Part shown: piece after piece, positions 37,838 through 49,505 of the stretch
Numbering within the stretch: position 1 is the first letter of the stretch
How the letters are laid out: the number at the start of each line of letters is the position of its first letter
Origin: Emergomyces orientalis
Lineage: Eukaryota > Ascomycota > Eurotiomycetes > Onygenales > Ajellomycetaceae
DNA length: 64,000 nt
Reading direction: 5' to 3'
Assembly: GCA_002110485.1 (NCBI GenBank)
Contig: MOWL01000088.1
Location: 620,001 to 684,000, forward strand
Program-made: the position numbers and the translations under genes
The notes under the pieces: model-generated
What the model saw: the letters and a program-made list of their open reading frames with translations, nothing else
Databases searched by the model: none
What the model was told of the DNA's origin: nothing

Positions 37838-39121
37838 TCACCTCTGCAGGCCCTCTGCAGCAATAACATCATCAATCATCCGGAGCCATTTAGCCGGCTT
37901 AATCCTGCTCTCCGGATCCTTGACAACAGCCGGAGAGAGTATCTTTTCCACAATACCCCCAGCCGGCAACCTCGAGCCATGGACGCCAGATCTAACGTGG
38001 TCCAGGACCCGATGGCCATCTCTTGACATGGCTAGCCGTTGCATATTGCTTGATCCGGGATAGAGCAGCAAGTCACCAGTGACAGCCGCAAGAAGCGTGA
38101 CAGCCAAGGAGAACACATCGGAGCATTTGGATTGAACCACGTCTGTGGATTTTAGAGATTGGACCGTGAGCAGTTCTGGTGCTGCGAATGGGGGTGTCAA
38201 GGCCGATAATGAGGGACTGGGCCCTTGCGGGCTAAGCTCGATGATCGATGGGTCGTACGAGGAAGTAAAATCTATGAAAAGGGGTTCGTAAGGGAATGGA
38301 TCTTCTCTGGCGCAATCGCCATCGGGTTTTCGAGGCCCTAGTAGGATATTTTGCGGCTTTATGTCGCCATGGACGATCTGGCCGCATGAATGCAGCCATT
38401 CCAGGCCGTTGACCAGCTCCCTGGCGAGCGTAAGCCAGCGGGGCATACCGAGGACTGGATAAAACATCGTTTTTGTCGAGAATACTTGTCGCGCAGAGAT
38501 GGCTTGGCTGCTGATATATGCCGAAAGACTAAGCGGCAGGGCTGATAATACAAGGGAATGAGATGAAGAGATAAACCCGTGGAAAGGGACTATGTGGTGT
38601 TCAGCGCCAGGGATTCCGGAGAGGCGAGTAAGAAGTCGTGCTTCTGCCCGTAGGATGTAGTGTGCATCGCGCCGCACTGGTGATTTAACTGCAAGGACGA
38701 AGGCTGTAGCCGACGCCGATGCACGTCGTAGGGGTGGGGTTAGCGGGGAGTTTTGTGATGTGGGAATCCAGCGAGATGTTGCGCAGTATACAACACTCCA
38801 AGCTCCGCTCCCGTATTCGATGAGATTGCCCCCCGTATCCCTCTGGAATTCTAAGTCATAGGTGAATTCCAGGGGCAATAGCCTCTGCTTTTGCAATTTA
38901 GTCTGGTCTCCTTCAATCGTTCCGTCATCTGGCACTTTCAGAACAGATATTTGCTGCTTGGGTGCACTTTGGTCACTAGCTGATGCTGGGTTATCACCGG
39001 GTGTTGTTGGTGTTAACGGGGGGGTTAGTGTAGATGACGGACTCAGGGGAGATAAATGCGAAGTGCTCCGGTTGATTGAAGTTTTTAGGGCTAGAGGAAT
39101 CGGCGGTTCTTTGTTCGACAT
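37838..39121 (-). CDS. Atypical protein kinase (HGD, DFT motifs)
   Basis: Single exon, 427 residues from the ATG at 39121; an upstream in-frame extension has only a TTG. A Pro/Ser/Thr-rich leader (1-60) precedes a full kinase fold: glycine loop GSGAWSVVY (104-112), Lys146 in AVKSP, alphaC Glu160, catalytic loop HGDIKPQN (251-258), DFT (284-286) where DFG is usual, APE-type APEL, DVFSLAVTLL for subdomain IX and an Arg in subdomain XI (DPESRIKP). Metal-binding Asp and catalytic Asp are both kept, so activity is possible despite the Gly-to-Thr change. HGD for HRD is seen in several fungal kinases. The substrate and pathway are unknown. Confidence 0.83.
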   Translation of the reverse strand: MSNKEPPIPLALKTSINRSTSHLSPLSPSSTLTPPLTPTTPGDNPASASDQSAPKQQISVLKVPDDGTIEGDQTKLQKQRLLPLEFTYDLEFQRDTGGNLIEYGSGAWSVVYCATSRWIPTSQNSPLTPPLRRASASATAFVLAVKSPVRRDAHYILRAEARLLTRLSGIPGAEHHIVPFHGFISSSHSLVLSALPLSLSAYISSQAISARQVFSTKTMFYPVLGMPRWLTLARELVNGLEWLHSCGQIVHGDIKPQNILLGPRKPDGDCAREDPFPYEPLFIDFTSSYDPSIIELSPQGPSPSLSALTPPFAAPELLTVQSLKSTDVVQSKCSDVFSLAVTLLAAVTGDLLLYPGSSNMQRLAMSRDGHRVLDHVRSGVHGSRLPAGGIVEKILSPAVVKDPESRIKPAKWLRMIDDVIAAEGLQR

Positions 39122-41732
39122 GATAGTTAGAAGGGCAGGAACGGGACAAATTTTATCTCTGCAAGAGTGAAATTCTATATAGTCGCACAAAACTCGAAGC
39201 GTGAGCAGAGGGGTATGTTGCAGAACGACGGTATATCGTCAAATATTAACCCGAGATAATTCCCATTGGGACGACCGCGCAGAGGAGTGGCGGGGGACGG
39301 GAGAGCGGAAAGGTGGCGGAGCGGGGTGGCTGAGGCGGAGGTGGAGGCAAAGGACTGTGGCGGGAAGATAAAAAAGTGGATTTCCGCTATGCAAGACCGT
39401 GAAACTCGCTCTTCTCTATATTTGGGAATCACGCATGTCACTGGTAATGCATAATGATGAAGGCTCTAGAAGAGAATATTCGCTCAAGGTTTTCTCGAGG
39501 AGATGAAGGGGCGCAGAAGTAGCGAAAAATCGAGGTGAGCAGCATCCGCCAAAGGGGGCAAATATGAACCTAGGTAAATAGGTAACAAATAACAAACGGA
39601 TTAAAGAAACTCGGAAAGACGAAGATAATAAAAAAGAAGAAGACGTGAAGGAAGAGGAAGAAAGGGAAGAGGAAAGAAAAAAAGTAGATTTTAAAAAAAA
39701 AAAAATAAAGTAAAAGAAAAATAAGGGGAAGCTAACCCCGGAAGACCCAGCAAAAAGGCAACCCTATCTATGACAGTAGCAGAGCGACGTAGGATACGCC
39801 AGTCACAATCTCCACGGCCGGCGATTTGAGATTTGTGAGATTGCATGACCCGTGGTCCGTGGGTCGCTGCGAAACCCAAGAGCCTAGCTTACTCTGTCCA
39901 TGGGGGTAGGGCATATTCTTTTTTTAAATTTATCTTTTTTCAAATCCAAAGATAAACCTTGTGGTGCATCAAAAGTGGCCAGCCAAGAAACGACTTGAAT
40001 AATGGAACTACCATTGCGAATCTCTCGGAGATTTGTTTAGTGCTTCACACTTGTGGATCTCCAGGCTTTTAATATGATATGAGAATCATTTAGATACGTG
40101 TATGGATGTGTAGAGCACTGTGTATCCTGTGAAGTTTTGGAATAAAGAGAAAGATAACCCGGAGGTAAATTTTAGCCTAACCGAAAAATAAAATACTAAC
40201 AAGAAAGAGATAGAATGCCCGGAAAAATAAAAACTAAAATCCGATGATGATCTCTTGAGTGCCCTGTGGATCTCTTTGAAGGTATTGGTTTGATCGCTCA
40301 TGAATTGCAACATTTCTTTTTCTCGTTTTTTACCATTTTAGCCTTTCTGTACTCCTCTGTCTTCTTTGTGTGAGTTAATGAATGCCCTCGCATACATTTA
40401 TCTACTAACACGAATATTCAACAACTCCATGTTCTTTATTCAGTCATCATGCTGCAAGTCTTCCAAGGTTGACCCCGAATTCCAAGCCCCAGGTCCAAAG
40501 ATAGTTTTAACTACCCAGTTGAATAAGCCGCAACTTTACCTGTGGATCCGTGCCCGCCTCCAATCACGCCTATCCGATCGTCCACGGGTGAAATCCGCCA
40601 GCATCAGCCAGTGTCGCGTTCGCCAGTGGTAATTCTTCCAGCTAATTCAACACCCATCATCCATGCCGGCCAATTTTGGCAAAACACCTCGAAAATAGCT
40701 TTTGAGCAGGAGCCAAATAACTTTATCAACTTCTCAAGCATAGCTCCCCCAGCCTGAACTAAACGTTAGCGTGGACACGGGAGGGAGAGAGTGGGATTTT
40801 TGAAGGTCTAGCCCCCGCCAGTGGTTGACTTGATTCCTTGCAAGGGCCCGAACTACCTTGACGGTTTCTTCGAATCCATGGATGTTCCGCCAGTGAGTCA
40901 GATATATGTGGGGTTATAACACCATGTTCTACCTCAATTATACATATCTTTTATTCAAGTTTTCATTGTTTGGCGCTGTCATTGGCACTCCGCTTAAACA
41001 GATGTAGATGCTTAAAACGAAATGTCTCTACAGATATAATTCCAAGTTACTCCACATTTTCCCCCTAACTTAAAGCAGGTTAGCCAGAGCCAAAGTGTTA
41101 AAAGTCTAGATGTTGCATCCTAGTTTTACAAGGGCTATCATTGAATTTTATTATCAAGTGTTTAAATCCGGATCCTGCAAATAGCCAAAGCTCCGCCAAT
41201 TGATACAGAATTGAATTAAAAGATGGCCAGAAGCTGCCAAGTTCAGTTCTAGACCGTTGGGATTCCACGACTGTGAAAGGTAAAAGAACCCTGAGTACGG
41301 GGGGACATCCATGAATATTGTGCTGTCAATCACAGGTAAAAGGGCACATCAATGCGAATTCCCACAGCATTTTTTGCTCGGAAAGAATATTGGGGGGCGG
41401 GGGGGATGAGATGGGAAAAAGAAAGCCATTCAGCAGCCAGCACCACCATTTGGCTCAAAAGTAGCCTGCCAACACCTTGCCACGCTGCTGGGGTATTTAT
41501 CACGATATATGCCCTTCAATGCCTTATTTAAAGTTATACTATAAAAATAGTATAAGACAATAAGATAAAAAAAAAGGAAGCGCTACAAACATCATTGGAG
41601 GATAGATTTGGATAGACTATTTTTTGCAGTCGCAATTTGAATATCTCATGTAGAATAACAAAAGTAGTTGATTGAAAAAGTGAATCGAGCAACAGGAAAC
41701 CGGTTCCACTCTAGCTAGGGTCGTTTGCACTC
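39122..41732. other. 2.6-kb intergenic region with purine tract
   Basis: Upstream of the kinase and downstream of the F-box/ankyrin gene. The G/A-rich segment 39265-39360 (many GGNGG runs) precedes a long purine tract at 39601-39726. The remaining sequence is ordinary and AT-leaning, with small frames only. Confidence 0.5.
39601..39726. repeat. Low-complexity purine (GA/A) tract
   Basis: Some 125 bases that are almost all A and G, changing from GAAGA-type units to pure A runs. Simple sequence; it could form unusual DNA structure, but no function is claimed. Confidence 0.7.
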
Positions 41733-43222
41733 CTATACTCCATCGTACAATTTTTGTTGAATGTTTCCGAGAGCACTCATGTCCGCTCCAGCCTCCTGCA
41801 ACAATTTTACAATTTTTTGTGGTCCCGGTGAGACGGGCTGAAACCAAATGAGCCTTTTATTTCGACCCAGTGTGAAATTCAGACTCGCCTCTTCCTCTCT
41901 CACAAAACGCTCCAGCAGAAGAGTCGTGACGTGACGGCAGTTTCTCAGTCGTGCGGCTTTGCATACCGCCTGAGTGATCTCGGCATGATGGTCCAGCAAT
42001 AGGCCAATGATGGATAGGTCTCTATAGAGAACTGCCCGGCTCAAGGCGGTGCCTTCATACTCATCAGGGTGGTTAACATCTGCTCCCCTGTCGATAAGGT
42101 CCTTTATTGTATCGAGAGAGCAGCGGTGGATAGCAGCGGCGAGTGGCTGCAGGGTCTTTTCCGGTGCGTTGACAGGCGAGCCGCTGTCAAGAAGCAGCTT
42201 TATCATCTCCTCTTTGTTGTCTCGCAGTGCAATGGTTAGCTTCGTAGGATAAATAGGTTCATCTGCATCTTCCAAGTCAGGGTTTTCCCCACTAGCCAGT
42301 AGCAGTTTCAACAGTGTAACGTTGTTCGAATTTATGGCGTGCGTGAATGGTCCGTCCAACGAAGTCCCATACAGAGCACGCGGAACCGCTGCGCCTAACA
42401 GAATAAGCTGCTCCACGGCAATAAGGTCGTTGGAGGTAATAGCGAAGGCTAACGGCGTCAGCGCATGGTTGTCATCGTCCAGTTCTAGATCACCAAGAAA
42501 ATAGGAACCAAGGAGTTTAAGCATTTCTGCTCTGTTTGGTTTGCCGCTCGCAACTGCGAGATGATATACGGTTATCCCCGCAATGTCACCTCCAAGCCAA
42601 CTGGCACCGTTCTCCAGAAGCAATGTCACGCAGGATATATATCCCCTCTGAATTGCACCTCCGAGAAGTTTATGTAAACCACAAGTAAACTCGAAACGGG
42701 GGTCGTCAATCGCAACCATCTCTTCATTTTGCTCCACGGGTGTTCCTAGCGCAATATGACGCTGGAGAGCTTTGAATGCAATGGGTTCACTAGCAAATGT
42801 GAGCAAGCACTTGGCAGAGTGATATTGAACCAAGAGATGCCGAATTTCAACGTTCCAAAGTTCTACGATAGAAGTCAGACTAGAACATGCAATGTCGATT
42901 GTCGATCCCATCCCATTTATAGTTGCAAGTAAAAAGACCCGATGAAGGAGGGGATTGACAAAGCGAATGTTAACCTACGGCAAACGAGAAGGCATTGACT
43001 GATAGCTTTCAAGTTCTCATGATGGCTAATCGCATTGCTGAGAATGAGAATCTGGATCTCATAGGGCAAGGCGTTCCACTCCATCAAGGAGGTGGGAAGT
43101 GATGAGAATAATCGGTATGTATTAACTTCTAAAACAATATTCGCATGGGAATAGAGGTTTGGTAGCGTAACTAGGTAGGCATACAGAGTAGACGCAAATA
43201 TGGGACGAGGGCTGCTACTCAT
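41733..43222 (-). CDS. F-box and ankyrin-repeat protein
   Basis: Exons 43222-42975 and 42879-41733 joined across a 95-bp intron (phase 2) give 464 residues. The first exon holds WNALPYEIQILILSNAI and CLLVCR, an F-box-like helix set that would bind Skp1. The second exon carries about seven ankyrin units, for example YISCVTLLLENGASWLG, TPLAFAITSNDLIAVEQLILLGA, TKLTIALRDNKEEMIKLLLDSGSPVNAP and TIKDLIDRGADVN. The only AG between donor and open frame is at 42881-42880, which fixes the acceptor. The N-terminal 46 residues before MEWNALP may be untranslated; a start at 43084 is a good alternative. Such proteins are variable between fungal strains, and a substrate-adaptor role is inferred. Confidence 0.75.
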
Positions 43223-44339
43223 CGGAAGAGATGAAGTTGGGGATGATATGACGAAAGTGAGGAGTCGAGGAGGCTCGCAATCGGGATGTCAGAGTCAAGG
43301 CTAGTTACACTAGTTAACGCGGAGTCATGTGTTTTCTTGAAGATTTCCAAGCTTGGCTTATTTTGACTGAAGCAGCCCCTGAGTTTACCCCTGAATTATG
43401 CCCTCCTCAGCTCGAACGGCAGTAAGGCCATTGGTTCCCAGGAACTGCTTCATGCGAGAAGTATCACGACTGCGGAGGGTCAATGCAAACTCTCTAGTTA
43501 AACATCTGCGAGTTGGTTAACTGGCTTGGGGCAAAATGGCTGCAACAAGCTTGAAAGACTGTTTCTGATATAACTCATCCGTAAGTCTCAGGATGGCGCA
43601 GTATGGCGGAGTACGGCGGAGTAAAGTGCAGATAGGGTGCTTGGGTTGATGAGCTCCACCGCAGATTGAGTGTTATGAGCGGATAGCCCGCATGGACTTA
43701 GGAAGAAAGTATTCGAACTCAGGGCTTTTCCCCCTCGTTTTGGTTGCTTTTCGGCGTGCTATTGTTGAAACTGCTGCGTCTATGAATTTCGCCCTTTGCT
43801 AATTCATGTCGTAGCCAATTCCTTAATCTCTCTACCGGCGTAGCGATCCAGGATTCAAAATAGCCGGTTGCTTGGGTGTGTTCATTCAAAGGGTCGCCGA
43901 GACTCGGATAGTTGGAAAAAACTTTTTGGTGTAAGCCCTAGCTGTGACAACCCTTGGTGAGGAGCAAGCCGTTATTACTATTCAGAATTCTACAATCTGT
44001 CAAATTGAATTCGATCTGGTAGGAAGAAGGCCGGAGAAGACTGTGGTCTCTCTATTGCATATTTACTTAACCCTTCTCTTCCAAATTTTGCAAATGGTCG
44101 CATTTCGCTGGTCACTACTATGAATGATGTGTCAAATTTGCGGGGAGATCCACCACTAACCGTAGAACATACAACTTCCAGCCGATACTCAGGTTGAACT
44201 TAGCATCAGGGTCTTTTTTGCAAGCCCATTACTTCTTTGCATTTTTTGATGAAAACACCCCAACACTAGATTCTCATTGTTAAACCTACAACCTATTCAT
44301 CCAACACAAAGCAAAGTCTAAGCAAACGAAGCCTTCATC
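43223..44339. other. Divergent intergenic region F-box gene / ketopantoate reductase
   Basis: A 1.1-kb shared upstream region. It holds three copies of a 10-bp tandem unit (listed separately). No open frame is supported. Confidence 0.5.
43593..43622. repeat. Three tandem copies of a 10-bp unit
   Basis: Units ATGGCGCAGT, ATGGCGGAGT and ACGGCGGAGT follow one another directly. Each differs from the next by one base. The array is about 370 bp from the F-box gene start and about 720 bp from the reductase start. Confidence 0.75.
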
Positions 44340-45437
44340 ATGGCATCCTCTAACGGTCCCACCATTCACGTTCTAGTCGTCGGTGCCGGCGGAGTGGGTA
44401 CAATGGCATGCGTGGCCCTCGAACGATCCGGACGAGCGAAAGTCACAGCAGTCCTACGGTCCAACTATGGTCGCGTCCAGGACCATGGCTTCACGATTGA
44501 TTCAATCGATCATGGGAAATTGGTCTCGTGGCGGCCCAGCGCAAGTACGAACTCATCTATGAAAACCTTATGGGAGGAGGAAATCAAGCTCCTAGACTAA
44601 TTTATTCCAGTTGTAAATGTGGTACCCAAATTTGACACAGCTCAGCCTTTCGACTATGTCGTGGTCACGATGAAAAATATTCCTGAAATATGCAACATTC
44701 CAGAAACAATCCGACCAGCAGTGACACCAGGGCATACCACTATTGTCCTGATTCAAAACGGAATCTACATCGAATCAGAGTTTATTAAGGAATTCCCAAA
44801 TTGTGTACTGCTCTCTGGTGCCAGCTACATAGGCGCTCATCAGCGAGATGGCCATGTCATCCATGATGACCACGATCGTATGGACCTAGGAGCGTTCCGC
44901 AATCCCTCCCTGGATCCCTCACATGAGAAAGAAAAACTAAAGGAGTTCGCCGCCGCTTACACCGCCAGCAATGCAGTTGATATCAACACAGTCGACGACA
45001 TTGTGTTCTATCGATGGCGAAAGTTGTTGTGGAATGGGACCTTCAATCCCCTGTGTGCAATTACCCAACTAGACAGCGCAGCGATAAGGCAATTCGGGGG
45101 CGATTACAGCTTAATCCGGCCTGCCATGGCGGAAATAGTAGCAATCGCCCGTGCCGATGGCTATGAACTTGGCAACGAGGCTATCGACGAGATGATTGAG
45201 GCGACTCCGCTTGAACTTTCGTTCCGACCAAGCATGCTCGTTGATGTGGATAAGGGGAATCCGGTTGAGGTGGAGGCAATATTGGGCAATTCCTTGCGGA
45301 TCGCGAGGGCTAAAGGGGTCCAAACTCCCGTCCTCGATAATACCTATCGCTTCCTGAAACTGGTGCAGGCTCGGCTTCTAGCGGCGCGTGGGCTGATAAC
45401 CGCACAGGACGAATTGCCTACGCATGATTTCATATAG
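44340..45437 (+). CDS. 2-dehydropantoate 2-reductase (ketopantoate reductase)
   Basis: NADPH-dependent reductase of the ApbA/PanE family; makes pantoate for pantothenate and CoA. Exons 44340-44544 and 44611-45437 (66-bp intron, phase 1) give 343 residues. The NADP-binding loop is VVGAGGVG (Gly15, 17, 20), followed by the beta-alpha unit VTAVLRSNYGRVQDHGF. The catalytic-domain Lys lies in YRWRKLLWNGTFNPLCAIT, and the C-terminal substrate-site segment SMLVDVDKGNPVEVEAILGN...ARAKGVQTPVLD is typical. Filamentous fungi hold several paralogues, some in secondary metabolism; no cluster is seen here, so a general role is assumed. Confidence 0.92.
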
Positions 45438-45918
45438 GATCGTGCATTACGAGGGTTAGTATGTGGTTTACTTGCAGAGTTTGTAGGTAATGGATATATA
45501 TGTGTATGGCGACTCCATAGCAGCTCACAATTCCACATCGTCTCGGATTTGAGGCACACTCCATTTTCGCCCAGCGGGATACCGAAGAGGAATCCAACGT
45601 CAAGTCATTCCATAAAATTCCATCCTGTTATGTTGGCGACAAACTCTAAAGTTGGTATATGGAAGGTTGTTACAGATCCTGATTATTTAATCACCAGTGG
45701 TTCATCTCATATGACGCATTGCTCAACCATCGCTTCTCAATAAAAACATCGCCTTGTTTTCTTATCCATTTATTCCGAGAAAATACTAGTAGGATAGATC
45801 CTCATACCGGAGCCTAAGAAGAATAGCGTGCGCCCATCACAGCAACGCCTTCACTCACTTGCCCCTTCCCTTCACCCTTCTAAGACCGTATTAACCAGCA
45901 AAGATAAAAGACAGCAAA
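45438..45918. other. Intergenic region, tandem plus-strand genes
   Basis: A 481-bp space holding the 3' flank of the reductase and the upstream region of the next gene. Nothing notable was seen. Confidence 0.5.
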
Positions 45919-46740
45919 ATGCAAGAAGAACGACATCAATTCCTGAAGCACCTTCCTCCGCATACTCATGAATATAAATATTCAGGGTTCCAGCGTTTGG
46001 AAGTTGCCGTAAGTGAGGAGTATAGGCGCTTCATACATGAAAACAAAAGCCCTTGTGTTATCTTCACAGATATCTCTCAGAACGAAATTGAACATCACGA
46101 AGAAAGATTCCAAGGAAGAATTGACTACAGCCCTACTTTACAAATATTGATTTTATACATTCCTTCCCTCCCTCATGAAGAAGCTGCCGAAGCCTTTGGT
46201 TACCACCTTGCTTCTCAAGCGGAAAAGATGGGTGTTCTCGATGCCCTCTCCCTCAGAGGCGCTACACGCACAAAAACTCCCGACAGAAATAAGCAAGCAG
46301 ATCGTTCGTGGGCTCCTTTTGATATTCCGGGGAGATCTATTAAATGGCCAACCGTCGCACTGGAGGTTGCCTATGCAGAATCGCGAGAGAGAGTCAAACA
46401 AGATATGGCATGGTGGCTCCATCAGTCAGCTGGAGATGTCCGGACGACTGTCTCGATCGACATAAAGAGACAAAGTGGCAATATCTATATTACTTCATGG
46501 GAACGCGGGATAATGCCTACCAAACAACATTTTTACCCACAAGCCAAATCCATTCAAAAAATTAAGATATCTCGAGGCAAAGATTGCCAACCACCAACCT
46601 TGACTGGGGACGATCTGGTGATTCCCTTCCGGCAGATGATGCTTCGCCATCCTACTCATCGCGAAAAAGATTTTATCTTCACCAAAAGGGAGTTGTTGAG
46701 GGTAGCCCGAGTTATTTGGCGTGCGATGGGTCGTTTGTGA
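45919..46740 (+). CDS. Uncharacterised protein, possible PD-(D/E)XK nuclease-like fold
   Basis: Single exon, 273 residues; no named family recognised with certainty. The central part KQADRSWAP...IKWPTVALEVAYAESRERVKQDMAWWL, followed by beta strands TTVSIDIKRQSGNIYITSWERG, resembles fungal proteins that carry the P-x-x-x-x-E-V pattern of Uma2-like PD-(D/E)XK enzymes. The order beta-strand with Glu, helix, and strand with Lys would fit that fold, but catalytic residues cannot be fixed without an alignment. The end is a basic helical tail RELLRVARVIWRAMGRL. It stands alone between ordinary metabolism and a gene-poor accessory stretch. The ATG at 45919 follows an AAA context and is the first in frame. 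Confidence 0.6.
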   Translation: MQEERHQFLKHLPPHTHEYKYSGFQRLEVAVSEEYRRFIHENKSPCVIFTDISQNEIEHHEERFQGRIDYSPTLQILILYIPSLPHEEAAEAFGYHLASQAEKMGVLDALSLRGATRTKTPDRNKQADRSWAPFDIPGRSIKWPTVALEVAYAESRERVKQDMAWWLHQSAGDVRTTVSIDIKRQSGNIYITSWERGIMPTKQHFYPQAKSIQKIKISRGKDCQPPTLTGDDLVIPFRQMMLRHPTHREKDFIFTKRELLRVARVIWRAMGRL

Positions 46741-49211
46741 TCTTTTTGGGATTGGAGACCGGGAATGTTTCTGTTACTTTTTAACATATTTGTACCTTAT
46801 TGCTTTGCTTGCTTTTTTGGCTTGCGTTCTTTCGTATTCTTTGCCGCTCTCTTTTAATTTTTAATACTGAGAGTAATCTACTGTTTCCGTTCATGCCAGT
46901 GTGATTCAGCTCCATTTAATCCAAATTAACCGTTGAATACCCTGCACGATGATTCCGAGTGATATGCTGGTCATTAATTTTCGAGATATACTTAAACAGA
47001 GAGGTATCGACGTTCAGAGGTGAAGTCCAATTCACCACTTCCAGCAAAAGCAGCACGGAAAATGCAACGACAGAAATACAATGTATTAGGCTGCTGGCAA
47101 AAGTTTAACAAGAACAATCACCCAGTGTCCACTGCCATTCCATGAACAGAGAAACATAAATGAGTAGCAGATGCAGGGGATTCTCACGCCACAGCTTCAC
47201 TAACAAATGGCAACTGATCGGCGAGTCCATGCTTTTCACAGTCAACATGCGGATGCTCATTCCCAAGGCACCTTTGTGAAATACAGGAAATTTTCTCATT
47301 CTGACGCTTTGAGGCTGGCCCGATGCAATCATGTATCTGAGGTTGTTGTATGTACAGCACATTCATACTCCCTGACCTAGTTGGAGGCCAATTTTGTTCC
47401 TTCTTTTGTCAAGCATTGAAAGCCACATGGAAATATGCTGACCCGTTCGAGAGCAGTAAGAGCTGGGAATAGCTTCGCACTCTAGGTCCTAGGGGAGGGC
47501 CTAATAGGACTCTAAATTCGCAAGTCGGGGAAGGAATGTTTAACGATTGTAGAATCTCTGAGCGAGCCTAACAAACACTACATGGAATTGGCCTCCCGTG
47601 TTGAAAAGATATAATCGAATTCAAACACTGACAGGCTTTCACATTAGGCCTTCGGCACATTATCTTCAGTGAACCTGAATCACATTTGGTATTTCAGCAG
47701 TGAAAGAATATCATTGACATAAAACATCTTTAGCCGTAGAACAGGTCGAGATGGAGTGCTAACGTAGACAGGAAAATCATATCAATTGTTACACCCCTCT
47801 CAACGTTGGAATCCCCACCATTGTCCCCCGGGCTGGGCGCAGCTGAATTCTCGCAATTATCTGTCTCCATGAGAATAATATAGTGGATTGCAAGGACCAT
47901 CCCACCATTTGCTCATGGGGAAAAATAATGGCCTCATGCAAATCCGAGCTTGGAGCTGAGAACACAATCGCTATGAATATATTCAAACTCGACCATTATC
48001 CCATCTTGATTACAGACAATGTTCTTGGTAGAATCTCGCAACTCCACCCACGCGATAAGGATCAACTGTAAATCAGATATGAGGGTCTTGATTCTCCTTG
48101 GTCTTTCCAAAGTTAAATGGTACTGGATTAGGGCAGATAGGGCTTTAAGTCAAAGCCAGAAACTGGTGGCATGGAGATAATGTTTTGGTGGGAGTAACCC
48201 AGAAACAAGAAAACTCAACCGGCTGCTTGCTTGGCACAGGGTGTACTCAAATTGGATTGTCTGAAAACAGAGAGGGTACGGAAGAGAGAAGATTCTTGTG
48301 CGATTACAGTGGTTATCTTAGTTGTAGTTATGATTGGTTGCCGCCGATTGTCGCTCGGAAGCCTCCAAAGTTGGGCAAAGCACAGAAGCTCGGGTGGATT
48401 GGAGAGTTGCATCCATGCCCCACGACCAATCTTATAGCTCGCAGGAGCACCAGAACGTCACGCAGCGATTGGGTGCAGGCCGAGCGTCATTGGCCCTATT
48501 ATAGGATGTTTAAAAACTTTCGAAGAAAAAAATTTGTACTGTATATTTCCGATCGAGTGCCTCAGGGACTTTCGCTGATCGGGCATATACTCGACTGTAT
48601 AGATTAATCTAAAAGCAGAAATCGTGGCGATGTTTCCTCTGGTATCTTGTTTTCTTAGCAATATTGGTAAGGGGATGTGCGGGCACGTGAATTGATGGAA
48701 TTGAATTCATGTTTGAACCACGTGTTTATTAAGATAAATCATCAAGGGTGTGCATGCTCATGGAAGAAGTTGTAGATAAACAGTTTACGAAAAGGATAAG
48801 CAGTGAGGCATGATGTCATTCATCCATATCGAACATAACTCATGAACATGAACATGAAAATAGAAAATAGCTGGGTAGCGATTTAAACAGACCCCATGCA
48901 ATGCCCTGAATATTCTCGAACGACCAAATATAGGGCTGAACCAAATACATTCTCCCAAATATAAACTCCTGACACAGGATATAGGATAGGAAGGAGGAAA
49001 GCCCAACAGTCCGTGTCTAGGTTCAAACGCTGGGCTCAACCGAGAGCAAGTATGAAAGGCATCGATTAAGACGGGAACCCGGAGCTGTTGAGCTAGCGTC
49101 ACGAAACCTTGTAAATATATGAACGTCACAATAGATGTAAACGGGAGAACATACTGCCAACTCTAGAGAAGGGGAAGTAGCCTATGACGAGCGGGCTGGT
49201 ATTGTATAAGT
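46741..49211. other. 2.5-kb gene-poor region
   Basis: No gene can be supported. One plus-strand frame, 48185-48607 (140 codons), sits in a GC-richer patch around 48330-48500 but has no known motif. CACGTG occurs twice, at 48684-48689 and 48719-48724. The flanks are AT-leaning. Confidence 0.5.
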
Positions 49212-49505
49212 TTATGAAACAAACGACGATACTAACGAGCGAAAGCAGAGAGAGCATGACGTACTTGTATAGCCGTTTGCTCCACCGGGCTGCTGAGCGG
49301 CCCAGTTTATGGCACGTCTTCTATCCGGAGGTATATTCCCTAGTTGATTGCTAGTAGAATTTTCGGAAATACACTGTGGACATCTCTCCTGATGGGTTGC
49401 TCCAAATATTCTACGGTCAAGACAATATGGCGTGTGTGGGCAGGAATATACCACGAACTTTTGGGGGTGGCCACAGGCGTGGATATACTTCCAAGTCGTG
49501 CACAT
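49212..49505 (-). CDS. Small cysteine/histidine-rich protein
   Basis: Frame of 97 codons from the ATG at 49505, which has a good ACCAAGATG context. It opens MCTTWKYIHACGH and goes on with YSCPHTPYCLDRR and HQERCPQC, giving a C-x-HxCGH...C...C...CxxC layout. Small fungal proteins beginning with this Cys/His pattern are common and probably bind zinc. The 3' end is uncertain: a strong donor (AAGTACGTCA) overlaps codons just after NGY, so the last 16 residues may be intron and the true end may lie further left. No partner or role can be given. Confidence 0.45.
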   Translation of the reverse strand: MCTTWKYIHACGHPQKFVVYSCPHTPYCLDRRIFGATHQERCPQCISENSTSNQLGNIPPDRRRAINWAAQQPGGANGYTSTSCSLCFRSLVSSFVS

